A stretch of 64,000 nucleotides of DNA from Escherichia hormaechei_A (GCA_042434945.1 CP170191.1:1860001-1924000), one strand, 5' to 3'. Positions 1 to 9,226 are shown, numbered from the stretch's first letter. A program made the numbers and translations. Notes: generated by a model from the sequence alone, not told the origin.

Positions 1-364
1 CCGAGCGCACCCCACACGGGCCGTCACAGACCCAGGCAGGTGGCGTTTCATCAAACACCGCCAGGCGCTGACGCACTTCCCGACACTCAAACATATTCTT
101 CTCGCCGTCGATGGCGTGCGCCACGTCCAGCACGCTGATCAGCTCCGCCGGACGCGCCAGCCGGAATCCTCCCCCTTTGCCTTCGGTGCTGATGACCAGC
201 CCCGCCCGTGATAAACGGGTGAAGATCTTTCCAAGATAGTCGTACGGCACGCCCTGCAAGGCGGCCATCTCCCGGACGCTCATCTCACGTTCATTGCCTT
301 TTGCATCCACCATACACATCAGGCTATGAATGCCATATTCCACACCAGAACTGTAAAACGCCAT
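1..364 (-). CDS. Rrf2 family transcriptional regulator (3' end beyond the window)
   Basis: The visible 121 residues form the winged-helix DNA-binding half of an Rrf2 regulator: an N-terminal helix (MAFYSSGVEYGIHSLM), the recognition region around YDYLGKIFTRLSRAGL, and the wing EGKGGGFRLARP. Three cysteines at about residues 94, 113 and 117 (the last two in CDGPCGVR) could bind an Fe-S cluster or sense redox state, as in IscR, NsrR and RirA, but their spacing differs from those proteins. The gene is divergent from the flavoprotein gene at 495, whose promoter carries two similar palindromic sites, so this is its probable repressor. The C-terminus lies outside the window. The family is clear; the signal sensed is unknown. 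Confidence 0.9.
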   Translation of the reverse strand, partial: MAFYSSGVEYGIHSLMCMVDAKGNEREMSVREMAALQGVPYDYLGKIFTRLSRAGLVISTEGKGGGFRLARPAELISVLDVAHAIDGEKNMFECREVRQRLAVFDETPPAWVCDGPCGVRS

Positions 365-420
365 GGCTCACTCCGGGTCATTGTTCGCTGCATTATAACG
401 ATTTTTAACTCAGAAAGAAG

Positions 421-449
421 TTGTCGCAGTTAACTCCGACAAGTATAGT
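421..449 (+). promoter_or_regulatory. Sigma-70 type promoter of the flavoprotein gene
   Basis: A -35 element TTGTCG (421-426) and a -10 element TATAGT (444-449) are separated by exactly 17 bases and point to the ATG at 495. Both elements lie inside the tandem palindromes described separately, which fits repression by the divergent Rrf2 protein. Confidence 0.65.
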
Positions 450-467
450 GGCAGTTATGTCAGACAT
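421..467. promoter_or_regulatory. Two tandem palindromic operator candidates
   Basis: Site 1 (421-442) is a 22-base palindrome with arms TTGTCG.AGTTA and TAACT.CGACAA and only one mismatched pair. Site 2 (446-467) starts 25 bases later and repeats the pattern: T.GT.GCAGTTA followed by C.GACA. The sites cover the -35 and -10 elements of the rightward promoter. Placement between an Rrf2 gene and its divergent neighbour makes Rrf2 binding the simplest reading, which is an inference. Confidence 0.6.
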
Positions 468-494
468 ACAGCCTGACGCACTAAAGGATCGAGT

Positions 495-1697
495 ATGAAA
501 AAGCAGATTTTAATTGTGGGTAGTGGGTTTTCCGGTATGTGGGCTGCGGTCAGCGCAGCGCGCCTTTCTGCTCTGGCGGGTAACAATAGCCTCAGCATTG
601 CGGTGCTGGCCCCTGTTGCGGAGCTGCGCGTTCGCCCACGCTTTTATGAAGAGAACGTGTCGACGATGGTCGCGCCGCTGACCGAACTGTTTGCTGAGCT
701 GGGCATCGCCTTTATTGCGGGCGAAGCACAACGTATTGATACCTCGTCTAAAACCGTTTTATATCGCGATTCAAACGGCGCGATTGCTGAAGTCGAATGG
801 GAACGTCTGATCCTCGCAACCGGTAGCCAGACTAAACGCCCTCCTGTTGCCGGTCTGGCTGAATACGCCTTTGATATCGACCAACTCGACTCCGCCAGGT
901 TGTTCGAGCAGCATCTTGATTCGCTGGTTTCGCGCCCCTCCACCCCGGAGCGTAATACCGTGGTCGTGTGTGGCGGCGGCTTTACCGGCATCGAGCTGGC
1001 AACGGAACTCCCTGCCCGACTCCGCACTCGCTTCGGTGTCGATACGGAGACTAAAGTAATCGTAGTTGAAAGAGGTGCAACCATCGGCGGGCGTTACAGC
1101 GAGGCGCTGCGTAACACAATTGAAGAAGCAAGCAACGTGCTCGGCGTTGAATGGCGTTTAAACAGTGAAATAGAAGCCATCGATGCCAGCGGCGTGACGC
1201 TGAAAAACGGAGAGCGCATTGCCAGCGCCACTGTGGTGTGGACGGCAGGGGTAGAGGCTAACCCCCTCAGCCTGCAAATTGACGGGGAACGCGATACTCA
1301 GGGACGGCTGATCGTCAACGACACGTTGCAGGTTCCTGCGCATCCGGAGGTTTACGCGACGGGTGATATGGCGCACGCCAAAACGGACGATGCGGGCAAC
1401 ACGGCGCTGATGACCTGCCAGCACGCGATCCAGCTTGGGAAATTCGCCGGACACAACGCGGCGGCCAGCCTGTTAAATCTGGAGCCGTACCCTTACCGTC
1501 AGGTGAACTACGTCACCTGTCTGGATTTGGGTGGCTGGGGCGCGGTATACACCGAGGGCTGGGAACAGCGCGTTAAATCCGTGCGCGAGGAAGGCAAAAA
1601 GATCAAAGTCGCCATCACCAACGAACTGATTTACCCGCCAGCAGCAGACAAAGCGGTCGCTTTTGCCGCCGCTGACCCGCTGGCGAAATTCGTTTAG
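495..1697 (+). CDS. FAD/NAD(P)-dependent oxidoreductase, type II NADH dehydrogenase-like
   Basis: This 400-residue flavoprotein of the pyridine nucleotide-disulfide oxidoreductase class has two dinucleotide-binding folds. The FAD motif IVGSGFSGMWAA is at residues 7-18 and the NAD(P)H motif CGGGFTGIELA at about 159-169. The second FAD contact is the C-terminal motif VYATGDMAH. There is no CxxC redox pair, so it is not a thioredoxin- or glutathione-reductase type enzyme. It resembles NDH-2 or ferredoxin/rubredoxin reductase-like proteins that pass electrons from NAD(P)H to quinones or small acceptors. The ATG at 495 follows GGATCGAG. It is divergent from an Rrf2 regulator, suggesting induction by redox, nitrosative or metal stress. 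The true electron acceptor is unknown. Confidence 0.85.
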   Translation: MKKQILIVGSGFSGMWAAVSAARLSALAGNNSLSIAVLAPVAELRVRPRFYEENVSTMVAPLTELFAELGIAFIAGEAQRIDTSSKTVLYRDSNGAIAEVEWERLILATGSQTKRPPVAGLAEYAFDIDQLDSARLFEQHLDSLVSRPSTPERNTVVVCGGGFTGIELATELPARLRTRFGVDTETKVIVVERGATIGGRYSEALRNTIEEASNVLGVEWRLNSEIEAIDASGVTLKNGERIASATVVWTAGVEANPLSLQIDGERDTQGRLIVNDTLQVPAHPEVYATGDMAHAKTDDAGNTALMTCQHAIQLGKFAGHNAAASLLNLEPYPYRQVNYVTCLDLGGWGAVYTEGWEQRVKSVREEGKKIKVAITNELIYPPAADKAVAFAAADPLAKFV

Positions 1698-1736
1698 TCC
1701 TCTTCTGCGCCCGCGACCAGCGGGCAAAGTGTGCAA

Positions 1737-2912
1737 TCAGGCCAGCGCACCTGCGTTGGCCTGACGCTTTTTGGCACATAAATAACCATACATCAGCAGA
1801 GAGGTCATCGCAGAGAAGGATAAAATCGCGGCCGGCAGCGTGACATAGCTCCAGCTAAAACCGAGCGTAATCATCAATCCACCGAAATAGGCGCCAATTG
1901 CGCTGCCGAGGTTAAACGCCATTTGCCCGCCTGCGGCCCCCAGCATCTCGCCGCCTTTCGCATTTTGCAGCAGTAGAATTTGCAGCGGCGCAGAGAGCGC
2001 AAACAGCCCGGCGCAGCAGACAAATCCCATGACCAGTGAAGCTGTTTTAAGCTCGCCAAAGGCAAACAACGCCAGCAGCGAAGCCACAATCACCAGGTCG
2101 GTGGTGGCAGCAATGCGCAGCGGGCTAAAGCGTGACGACAGCTTGCCGCTGAAGACATTTCCCAGCACCATGCCCAGCCCCATCAGCATCATGATCGCGG
2201 TCATGACGCCCTCAGAAAAGCCTGACACGTTGACCATAAACGGCTTCACGAAGCTAAACCAGGCAAACACCCCGGCATTGCCAAACATCGTAGCGGCAAA
2301 AATCAGCCACGGTTCCGGTTTCTTCAGGAAGTGGAATTGTTCTGCCAGCCGGGTGGTTGTCGTGTCGTGAATGTCAGGCACCCACAGCAGAACAGACAGG
2401 ATCACCAGCGCGTCAAAGACCGCAATCAAAAAGAAGGTGTAACGCCAGTTAAATTCATGTCCCAGCCACGTCCCGAGCGGCACGCCAAGCAGGTTGGCAA
2501 CGGTCATCCCGGCAATCATCCCGGCCACAGCGACCGTCACTTTACCCGGCGGCGCGATTTTTGACAGGATTATCGCCCCCACTCCGAAAATCGCGCCATG
2601 CGGGAAACCAGAGATTAAGCGCCCCGCCGCCAGCCCCACGTATGAGTCAGAGAAGGTAAAGAGCGCGTTACCGACGACGCACATCGCCACCAGAAACAGC
2701 AGCGTTGTTTTCAGCGAAAATTTACTGGAGAACAGCGCCACAATCGGCGCGCCGATCACCACGCCAAAAGCGTAAAACGAAATCATATTTCCGGCGGAGG
2801 GAATCGAAATGCCCGTATCATGAGCCAGCTCGGTCAGCACGCCCATAATGCCAAACTCAGCCATCCCCAGGCCAAAGGTACCCAGTGCTAACGAAAAAAT
2901 TGTCTTTTTCAT
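1737..2912 (-). CDS. araJ: MFS transporter AraJ
   Basis: This 391-residue, 12-helix major facilitator protein of the inner membrane matches E. coli AraJ closely from the N-terminus (SLALGTFGLGMAEFGIMG) through APLQILLLQNAKGG near the C-terminus. AraJ belongs to the drug:H+ antiporter (DHA1) group. In E. coli it is arabinose-induced but not needed for arabinose use, and is thought to export sugars or sugar derivatives. No ara genes are next to it here, so regulation by AraC cannot be assumed. It converges with the flavoprotein gene and is divergent from the PPK2 gene. Confidence 0.9.
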   Translation of the reverse strand: MKKTIFSLALGTFGLGMAEFGIMGVLTELAHDTGISIPSAGNMISFYAFGVVIGAPIVALFSSKFSLKTTLLFLVAMCVVGNALFTFSDSYVGLAAGRLISGFPHGAIFGVGAIILSKIAPPGKVTVAVAGMIAGMTVANLLGVPLGTWLGHEFNWRYTFFLIAVFDALVILSVLLWVPDIHDTTTTRLAEQFHFLKKPEPWLIFAATMFGNAGVFAWFSFVKPFMVNVSGFSEGVMTAIMMLMGLGMVLGNVFSGKLSSRFSPLRIAATTDLVIVASLLALFAFGELKTASLVMGFVCCAGLFALSAPLQILLLQNAKGGEMLGAAGGQMAFNLGSAIGAYFGGLMITLGFSWSYVTLPAAILSFSAMTSLLMYGYLCAKKRQANAGALA

Positions 2913-3073
2913 ACCGCGACCACTGTTAAAAAATATGCAGCGTGCATTATTGATTAAACTTGTATGGTGAACCAGTTCAAATCAGATTTCTGACACATTA
3001 ATCCATTCATTCAGGCCGATTACACTCTTAGTACGGCCTCGATCCCGCGACCGGATACAAAGGGAGACCCACC

Positions 3074-3892
3074 ATGGTCAGTAAGAAGAAAACCCGTGTT
3101 GTTGATGATGTCGTTAAAAACGCGCCGCTCAAAACCAAAGCGTACGAGCAAGAGCTTCGCCGCCTCCATGTTGAACTGGTTAAGCTCCAGCAATGGGTGG
3201 TCGCCAAAGGGTTAAAGGTCTGTATTGTTTTTGAAGGGCGAGACGGCGCCGGTAAAGGCGGCGCTATCAAAGCCATCACCGAACGCGTCAGCCCTCGGGT
3301 GTTTCGCGTTGTTGCGTTACCGGCCCCCACCGATAAAGAGAAAAGTCAGCTCTATTTTCAGCGTTACGTTCCCCATCTGCCCTCTGCCGGGGAAATCGTT
3401 ATTTTTGACCGCAGCTGGTACAACCGCGCGGGCGTGGAAAGAGTCATGGGTTTCTGTACCGAAGAGCAGGCCGAAAAATTTCTTGATGGAACGCCGGTAA
3501 TGGAAAAAGCGATGGTCGATGCCGGGATCATTTTGTTGAAATACTGGCTTGAAGTAACGCCAAAAGAGCAGGAGCGACGCCTGCGCGATCGCATCAATGA
3601 TGGTCGCAAGATCTGGAAGCTGTCTCCAATGGATATTAAATCTTTCAATCTGTGGGATGAATATACCCTCGCCCGCGACGCGATGTTTAAAGCGACCGAC
3701 ACCGCCTGGGCGCCGTGGTTTGTGGCGCGCTCAGAAGATAAAAAACGGGTGCGGCTGAATATTATTTCGCATCTGCTTTCCCAGATCCCCTATAAAGAAA
3801 TTCACGTAGACAAGGTGGATTTACCGAAACGCAAGATCGGCAAAGTGAAGCCTACAAAATATCCCTTCCGCTATATTGCAGAGCGATTTTGA
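3074..3892 (+). CDS. PPK2 family polyphosphate kinase
   Basis: This 272-residue cytoplasmic kinase is of the single-domain PPK2 family, which transfers phosphate between polyphosphate and nucleoside di- or monophosphates. Visible motifs are Walker A GRDGAGKGG (residues 55-63), Walker B plus catalytic segment FDRSWYNRAGVERVMGF (about 111-127), and a lid region rich in arginine (ERRLRDRINDGRKIWKLSPMD). Length fits the class acting mainly on nucleoside diphosphates. A strong ribosome binding site (GGGAGA) precedes the ATG. It stands alone between araJ and the toxin-antitoxin pair. E. coli K-12 has no PPK2, so this gene is accessory relative to that genome. Confidence 0.9.
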   Translation: MVSKKKTRVVDDVVKNAPLKTKAYEQELRRLHVELVKLQQWVVAKGLKVCIVFEGRDGAGKGGAIKAITERVSPRVFRVVALPAPTDKEKSQLYFQRYVPHLPSAGEIVIFDRSWYNRAGVERVMGFCTEEQAEKFLDGTPVMEKAMVDAGIILLKYWLEVTPKEQERRLRDRINDGRKIWKLSPMDIKSFNLWDEYTLARDAMFKATDTAWAPWFVARSEDKKRVRLNIISHLLSQIPYKEIHVDKVDLPKRKIGKVKPTKYPFRYIAERF

Positions 3893-3993
3893 TATTACTG
3901 GAAGACGGCTCGCATAATGTAGATTACCAGGGGAAACAGTATTGTTTTTTGTTGGCTGCGGTTGATAATGACCGCACCAACAAAGGAGAAAAC

Positions 3994-4182
3994 ATGAAAC
4001 CGAACCGCACAGAAAGATGTGTTACAACAAAGCCTTTTACGGGGAAAAAGCCTCGCCCACTCTCTACAACAGCAGAGCACAAGCGACAGCATCAACAGGA
4101 TCAGGGATTTATTAAAGCGATGAATGAATTAACGGCCAAAGCAGGGCTATTATCGGATGACCCTTATTTTGGAGGGCTTTGA
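3994..4182 (+). CDS. Putative CcdA-like antitoxin, short form
   Basis: A 62-residue basic protein whose ATG at 3994 follows a strong AAAGGAG site. An upstream in-frame start at 3889 is possible but has no good ribosome binding site. The C-terminal part (AEHKRQHQQDQGFIKAMNELTAK to the end DDPYFGG) is laid out like the toxin-wrapping tail of CcdA. The N-terminal half is rich in Arg, Lys and Thr and shows no recognisable ribbon-helix-helix pattern. The stop overlaps the start of the CcdB-like gene, as in ccdAB operons. The function is inferred mainly from the partner gene. The pair is clearly richer in A+T than the flanking genes, suggesting acquisition. Confidence 0.65.
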   Translation: MKPNRTERCVTTKPFTGKKPRPLSTTAEHKRQHQQDQGFIKAMNELTAKAGLLSDDPYFGGL

Positions 4183-4505
4183 TGTGTTTTCAGTTTGACG
4201 TTTATCGCAACCCATCAGACAGAACGCGTGAATACCAGCCCTATTTTATGATTATTCAGCACGATTTTTATGACGACTTATCAACGAGACTTATTGTACC
4301 GTTAAGCTATCATAATCATTTAAGAGGACATTCAAACGCTGCAACGCCACTGGTGAACATTGAATCCCAGACATATTTTCTTAATACAGCCAACATCACA
4401 CACGTGGAGACAAAGAAACTTAATAATAAGAATTATGTATGTAATCTGCGCAGTGCAAGAAGTAGTGTTCTTGCAGGAATTGATGCGTTAATTACCAATA
4501 CGTAG
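4182..4505 (+). CDS. CcdB family toxin
   Basis: A 107-residue protein with the CcdB N-terminal pattern: FQFDVYRNPS, then PYFMIIQHDFYDDLSTRLIVPL (an unbroken match to the CcdB strand order), then a YFLNTANITHV strand and a C-terminal helix ending in a small hydrophobic tail. CcdB toxins poison DNA gyrase; the F-plasmid toxin uses a C-terminal Trp-Gly-Ile. Here the end is ALITNT, so the gyrase-contacting end is not conserved. The ATG at 4182 overlaps the antitoxin TGA (TGATG), with GGAGGG as ribosome site; a TTG one codon upstream is less likely. Family assignment is good; gyrase poisoning is not shown. Confidence 0.8.
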   Translation: MCFQFDVYRNPSDRTREYQPYFMIIQHDFYDDLSTRLIVPLSYHNHLRGHSNAATPLVNIESQTYFLNTANITHVETKKLNNKNYVCNLRSARSSVLAGIDALITNT

Positions 4506-4556
4506 CTCAGAGCCGCGCAAGTGCAGCGCCGCCGGACAATGCCGACGGCGCGAGGT

Positions 4557-5213
4557 TTACTTCAACCCTTCCGAACTCTCTTTTTGCGCTTCAAGACGCT
4601 CAACGTCCCGATACCAGCGCGGATGGTGTTTCTTCGCCCAGCGACGACTTACCTTCCCTTCGATCATCCCTTTAATCGATCCTTTCACCCAAAATGCCAT
4701 ATACATATGGATCAGGATGGCGTGGATCAGGATGATACCCGCAGCCGCGTGGATCAGCAGGCTGTAGCGAACAACCTGCATCGGGAAGTACTGCGCAAAG
4801 TACGGACGCCAGATAATCACCCCGGTCACCAGCAGCACGAAAATCATGCTCATGATCGACCAGAACATCATCTTTTGCCCGGCGTTGTACTTACCGACAT
4901 CCGCCACTTTATGCTCATTGCCTTTCAATACTTCGACAATGTTCAACAGCCACGGAATATCTTTCTTATCCGGGATGTTGTGATGCACAAAACGCACAAA
5001 CATAAACATCAGTGCGACGAAAATCGCAATGCCGAAGAACGGGTGCAAAATGCGTCCCATCTGCGGCGTACCGAAGGTTTGCGTCAGCCATTGCAGCGTC
5101 GGGAAGAAGAACGAAATCCCGGACAGCGCCACCAGGAAGAAGCAAATCACCACGGTCCAGTGACAGGCGCGATCAATAAATTTGGTGCGCACAATCATTT
5201 TCGACTTACTCAT
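4557..5213 (-). CDS. fdnI: Formate dehydrogenase N, cytochrome b556 (gamma) subunit
   Basis: This 218-residue, four-helix integral membrane protein is nearly identical to E. coli FdnI (MSKSKMIVRTKFIDRACHW start). It holds two b-type haems ligated by membrane histidines (including RACHW, ILHPFFGI and LLIHAAAG) and passes electrons from FdnH to menaquinone on the cytoplasmic side. The start MSKSKM at 5213 was preferred over a longer in-frame start at 5255 because it matches the family and overlaps the fdnH stop by 8 bases, indicating coupled translation. It is the last gene of fdnGHI. Confidence 0.97.
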   Translation of the reverse strand: MSKSKMIVRTKFIDRACHWTVVICFFLVALSGISFFFPTLQWLTQTFGTPQMGRILHPFFGIAIFVALMFMFVRFVHHNIPDKKDIPWLLNIVEVLKGNEHKVADVGKYNAGQKMMFWSIMSMIFVLLVTGVIIWRPYFAQYFPMQVVRYSLLIHAAAGIILIHAILIHMYMAFWVKGSIKGMIEGKVSRRWAKKHHPRWYRDVERLEAQKESSEGLK

Positions 5214-6090
5214 GATGATCCTCCTCGTCATCGTCCACTTCCTTATTCGGGCCAATACCGATGTAGTGGAAAATCAACCCGGCAAAAGTGGCAATAAAGC
5301 CAGCCGCTGCCAGCGGTTTCAACGCGCCTTTCCACAGGCTTACCGAGGTGTCGATCTTCGGATCTTTCGGCAGACCGTGATACAGCTCCGGCTGATCGGC
5401 GTGATGCAGCACGTACATAACGTGCGTACCACCGACCCCTTCCGGGTTGTAGACGCCAGCATGTTCGTAACCACGCGCTTTCAGTTTCGCCACGCGCTGT
5501 TCCGCCAGCTCCAGCATCTCCTTCTTGGTGCCGAAGTGGATAGCCCCGGTCGGACAGGTTTTCACACAAGCCGGTTCCTGGCCGACGCTGACGCGATCGA
5601 CGCAGAGCGTGCATTTATATACCCGGTTATCCTCTTTGTTGAGGCGCGGAATATTAAACGGACACCCGGCAATGCAGTAACCACAGCCGATGCAGTTTTC
5701 CGACTGGAAATCGACAATCCCGTTAGCGTACTGAATGATTGCACCAGCAGACGGGCACGCCTTAAGGCAGCCCGGATCTTCACAGTGCATACAGCCGTCT
5801 TTACGGATCAGCCACTCCAGCTTGCCGTTCTGTTCGGTTTCGCTAAAGCGCATCACCGTCCAGGACTTGGCGCTCAGATCGGCGGGGTTATCGTAAACCC
5901 CGACGCAGTGCCCCACTTCATCACGGATGTCGTTCCACTCCGAACACGCCACCTGACAGGCTTTACAACCGATACAGGTGGAAACGTCGATAAGTTTTGC
6001 GACTTCTGCTTTGTAATCACGCACCTGAGAAGGCGGCGTGATGGAGTTAGTTGCGGACCTTTTGATAATGTCCTGCGTTTCCATAGCCAT
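5206..6090 (-). CDS. fdnH: Formate dehydrogenase N, iron-sulfur (beta) subunit
   Basis: This 294-residue subunit carries four [4Fe-4S] clusters. The ferredoxin-like Cys groups are visible as CIGCKACQVAC, CMHCEDPGCLKAC, CIGCGYCIAGC and CTLCVDR...CVKTCP. A C-terminal transmembrane helix (AAAGFIATFAGLIFHYIGIG) anchors it to the periplasmic face. It takes electrons from FdnG and passes them to FdnI. The sequence looks almost identical to the E. coli protein. It is separated from fdnG by 12 bases and overlaps fdnI. Confidence 0.97.
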   Translation of the reverse strand: MAMETQDIIKRSATNSITPPSQVRDYKAEVAKLIDVSTCIGCKACQVACSEWNDIRDEVGHCVGVYDNPADLSAKSWTVMRFSETEQNGKLEWLIRKDGCMHCEDPGCLKACPSAGAIIQYANGIVDFQSENCIGCGYCIAGCPFNIPRLNKEDNRVYKCTLCVDRVSVGQEPACVKTCPTGAIHFGTKKEMLELAEQRVAKLKARGYEHAGVYNPEGVGGTHVMYVLHHADQPELYHGLPKDPKIDTSVSLWKGALKPLAAAGFIATFAGLIFHYIGIGPNKEVDDDEEDHHE

Positions 6091-6102
6091 CTGTTCGCCC
6101 CC

Positions 6103-9100
6103 TTACGCCTTCTCGATGTTGACTAAGAACGCTTTATATTCCGGCGTTTGCGAGTTTGCATCACCGACATTCGGCGTCAGAGTGTTAGCGATATAACCTT
6201 TACGCGCGACACCCTCAAAGCCCCAGTGGATTGGAATACCCACCGTTTCAACCTGCTGACCGTTTACATTCAGCGGCTTCAGACGGCGCGTTACCACTGC
6301 CACCGCGCGGATAAAGCCACGTTTGCTTGAGACAGTGACACGATCGCCATTATTAATGCCTTTCGCCGCCGCCAGCGTTTCGCTGATTTCCACAAACTGT
6401 TCCGGCTGAGCAATTGCGTTGAGCAATGCGTGCTTGGTCCAGGTGTGGAAGTGCTCGGTCAGACGATAGGTCGTACCCACATACGGGAACTGCTCTTTTT
6501 TACCCATCCGCAGCGCGTCTTGTTCATACAGACGAACAACCGGGTTAGACACCACGTTCGGATGCAGCGGGTTAGTGCCCAGCGGCGTTTCAATCGGCTC
6601 GTAGTGTTCCGGGAACGGACCTTCCGCCATTTTGTTGATGGCAAACAGGCGTCCCATCCCTTCCGGCTGCATGATAAACGGCCCGGTTGGCGTACCCGGT
6701 GCGGCATTGCCGAAGTCAGGAATATCGTTACCCGTCCACTTGCTGCCGTTCCACTGGATCAGCATCCGTTTCGGATCCCACGGTTTACCGTTGATATCCG
6801 CCGAAGCACGGTTGTACAGCACGCGACGGTTGAGCGGCCACGCCCAGGCCCATCCAAGCGTATTCCCCAGACCGGACGGGTCGGAGTTATCGCGGTTAGC
6901 CATCTGGTTGCCCTGCTCTGTCCAGCTACCGGTGTAGATCCAGCAAGAAGATGCGGTTGTACCGTCATCACGCAGATGCGCAAAGCTACTCAGCAACTGA
7001 CCTTTCTTCGCAATCAGCACGCCATTTGCGTCATAGAGATCTTCCAGCGCATAGCCGTTGTTCTCTTTTGCCACTTCGTCAGATTGCGGTTCGTGCGGCT
7101 GCTTGTAGTTCCAGCTCATCTTCATCAGCGGTTCTACGCCTTTACCACCTTCGGCCTGGTACAGCTCGCGCAGATGATGGTAGATACCCGCCAGAATTTC
7201 ACCGTCGTTACGCGCTTCGCCCGGCGCGTCCTGACCTTTCCAGTGCCACTGCAACCAGCGACCGGAGTTAGCGATAGAACCATCTTCTTCAGCAAAGCAG
7301 GTCGAAGGCAGACGGAATACTTCAGTCTGAATAGACGCCGGATCGACATCGTTCGACTCACCGTGGTTCTGCCAGAAGGTAGAGGTTTCAGTCACCAGCG
7401 GATCGATAACCACCATGTACTTCAGCTTGCTCAGGCAGCTCACCACTTTGTTTTTGTCCGGGAAGGACGCAACCGGGTTAAAGCCCTGGCAGAAATAACC
7501 GGTGACTTTGCCTTCATCCATCATGTTGAAATACTTGATGACGTCGTAGGTCTGGTCCCACTTCGGCAGCCAGTCATAGCCCCAGTTGTTCTCTTTCTGC
7601 GCGGCATCGCCATAGAAAGATTTCATCAGGCTAACGAAGAACTTCGGATAGTTGCTCCAGTAGTTCACCTGATCAGCCAGCGTCGCTTTCGGCGTGTTCG
7701 CTTCCAGATACGACTGCAAATCAACCTGTTTTTCTGACGGCAGCGTCAGATAACCTGGCAGGCTGGTAGAGAGCAGGCCTAAGTCAGTCAAGCCCTGAAT
7801 GTTGGAGTGACCACGCAATGCGTTCACGCCGCCACCGGCCATACCCATGTTACCGAGCAGCAACTGGATCATCGCCATAGTACGGATGTTCTGCGCACCC
7901 ACAGTGTGCTGCGTCCAGCCCAGCGCGTACAGGAAGGTGGTTGTGCGATCCGGTGCGCTGGTGGAGGCCAGCACTTCACACACTTTCAGGAAGTCGGCTT
8001 TTGGCGTACCGCAGATGTTTTCAACGACGTCCGGCGTGTAGCGGGAAACGTGCTCTTTCAGCAGGTTCCACACACAGCGCGGATGAGTCAGTGTTTCATC
8101 GCGTTTCGCATAGCCGTTTTCATCGAACTGATAGTTCCAGGACGATTTATCGTATTGACGTTTTTCAGCGTCGTAGCCGCTGAACAGACCGTCTTCGAAA
8201 GCAAAATCATCACGCACCAGCAGGCTGGCGTTGGTGTAATGCTTAACGTATTCGGCGTTGATTTTGTTGTTTTCGATCAGGTAGCGCAAAACGCCAGACA
8301 GGAACGTAATGTCCGTACCGGAACGAATAGGCGTGTAAATATCCGCCACAGAAGCGGTACGCGTAAAACGGGGATCGACAACGATCAAGGTTGCGTCGTT
8401 GTTGTTTTTCGCTTCCATCGCCCAGCGGAAACCGACGGGATGCGCTTCAGCAGCGTTACCGCCCATCACCATCACGACGTTAGCGTTTTTGATATCCACC
8501 CAGTGGTTGGTCATCGCACCGCGACCAAATGTTGGAGCAAGACTTGCTACCGTTGGTCCGTGTCAGACGCGCGCCTGGTTGTCTACCGCCAGCATCCCGA
8601 GGGAGCGGGCAAATTTCTGGGTCAGCATCCCGGTTTCGTTGCTGGCACCGGAGGCACACAGCATACCGGTAGAAAGCCAACGGTTTACCGTTACGCCCTG
8701 CTCGTTCTTTTCAATAAAGTTAGCGTCACGGTCAGCTTTCATCAGCTTCGCAATACGGGAGAATGCTTCTTCCCAGCTAATGCGCTGCCATTTGTCAGAA
8801 CCTGGCGCACGATATTCCGGGTAGCGCAGACGGTTTTCACTGTTGACGTAATCCAGCAAACCGGCCCCTTTCGGGCACAGCGCACCACGGCTTACCGGAT
8901 GATCCGGGTCACCTTCAATGTGATAAATCGCTTCTCTGGCGTTTTTTGCGCCATCACCCAGGCTATACATCAATAGCCCGCAACCTACGGAACAGTATGT
9001 GCAGGTGTTACGGATCTCTTTAGCGCGTAATAATTTGTAGTTTCGCGCCTGAGCCAGTGCTTGCTTCGGGGCAAAGCCCAATGCCGCTACTGTTGTTCCA

Positions 9101-9150
9101 GCCATACCGCCCGCGCAGATTTTAAAAAATTGTCTGCGACTGACGTCCAT
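6103..9150 (-). CDS. fdnG: Formate dehydrogenase N, selenocysteine-containing catalytic (alpha) subunit
   Basis: This 1015-residue molybdopterin enzyme oxidises formate to CO2 in the periplasm. It starts with a twin-arginine signal (SRRQFFKICAGG), followed by the [4Fe-4S] site CTYCSVGC. An in-frame TGA at 8563-8565 encodes selenocysteine 196 in the family-invariant position (ARV-Sec-HGPTVA). It splits the gene into two apparent frames but is not a frameshift or pseudogene. Translation resumes in the same frame and the length equals E. coli FdnG. The ATG at 9150 follows GAGGAA. It leads the fdnGHI operon and needs SelABC and the Tat system. An FNR-type box lies upstream. Confidence 0.97.
8520..8565 (-). 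promoter_or_regulatory. Selenocysteine codon and SECIS hairpin of fdnG
   Basis: Directly after the TGA the mRNA can fold into a hairpin. The lower stem pairs GACCAA with TTGGTC, and the apical stem pairs AGCAA with TTGCT around a small GTC loop. This is the layout of bacterial SECIS elements read by SelB, which sit within about 40 bases of the codon. The bases also encode conserved FdnG residues. Confidence 0.75.
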
Positions 9151-9212
9151 TGCTTTCCTCGTTATCTGATAAGACTTCGCGCCGCAAACTAACAGCAAAG
9201 CCCCTGTTTTTT

Positions 9213-9226
9213 TTGCGTCAAATCAA
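9213..9226. promoter_or_regulatory. FNR-like box upstream of fdnG
   Basis: The motif TTGCG, four bases, ATCAA matches the FNR consensus (TTGAT, N4, ATCAA) in 8 of 10 defined positions. It lies 63 bases upstream of the fdnG start in the region divergent from yddG. E. coli fdnG is activated by FNR and by NarL under nitrate, so a site here is expected. I could not pick convincing NarL heptamers by eye. Confidence 0.5.

Noticed and set aside
8563..8565. fdnG read as a pseudogene with a premature stop
   Set aside because: The TGA is at the invariant selenocysteine position and is followed by a SECIS-type hairpin with the frame unchanged.
6430..8976. Long plus-strand open frames of 435 and 389 codons opposite fdnG
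   Set aside because: They are antisense shadows of the fdnG coding sequence, have no family signature, and lack ribosome binding sites.
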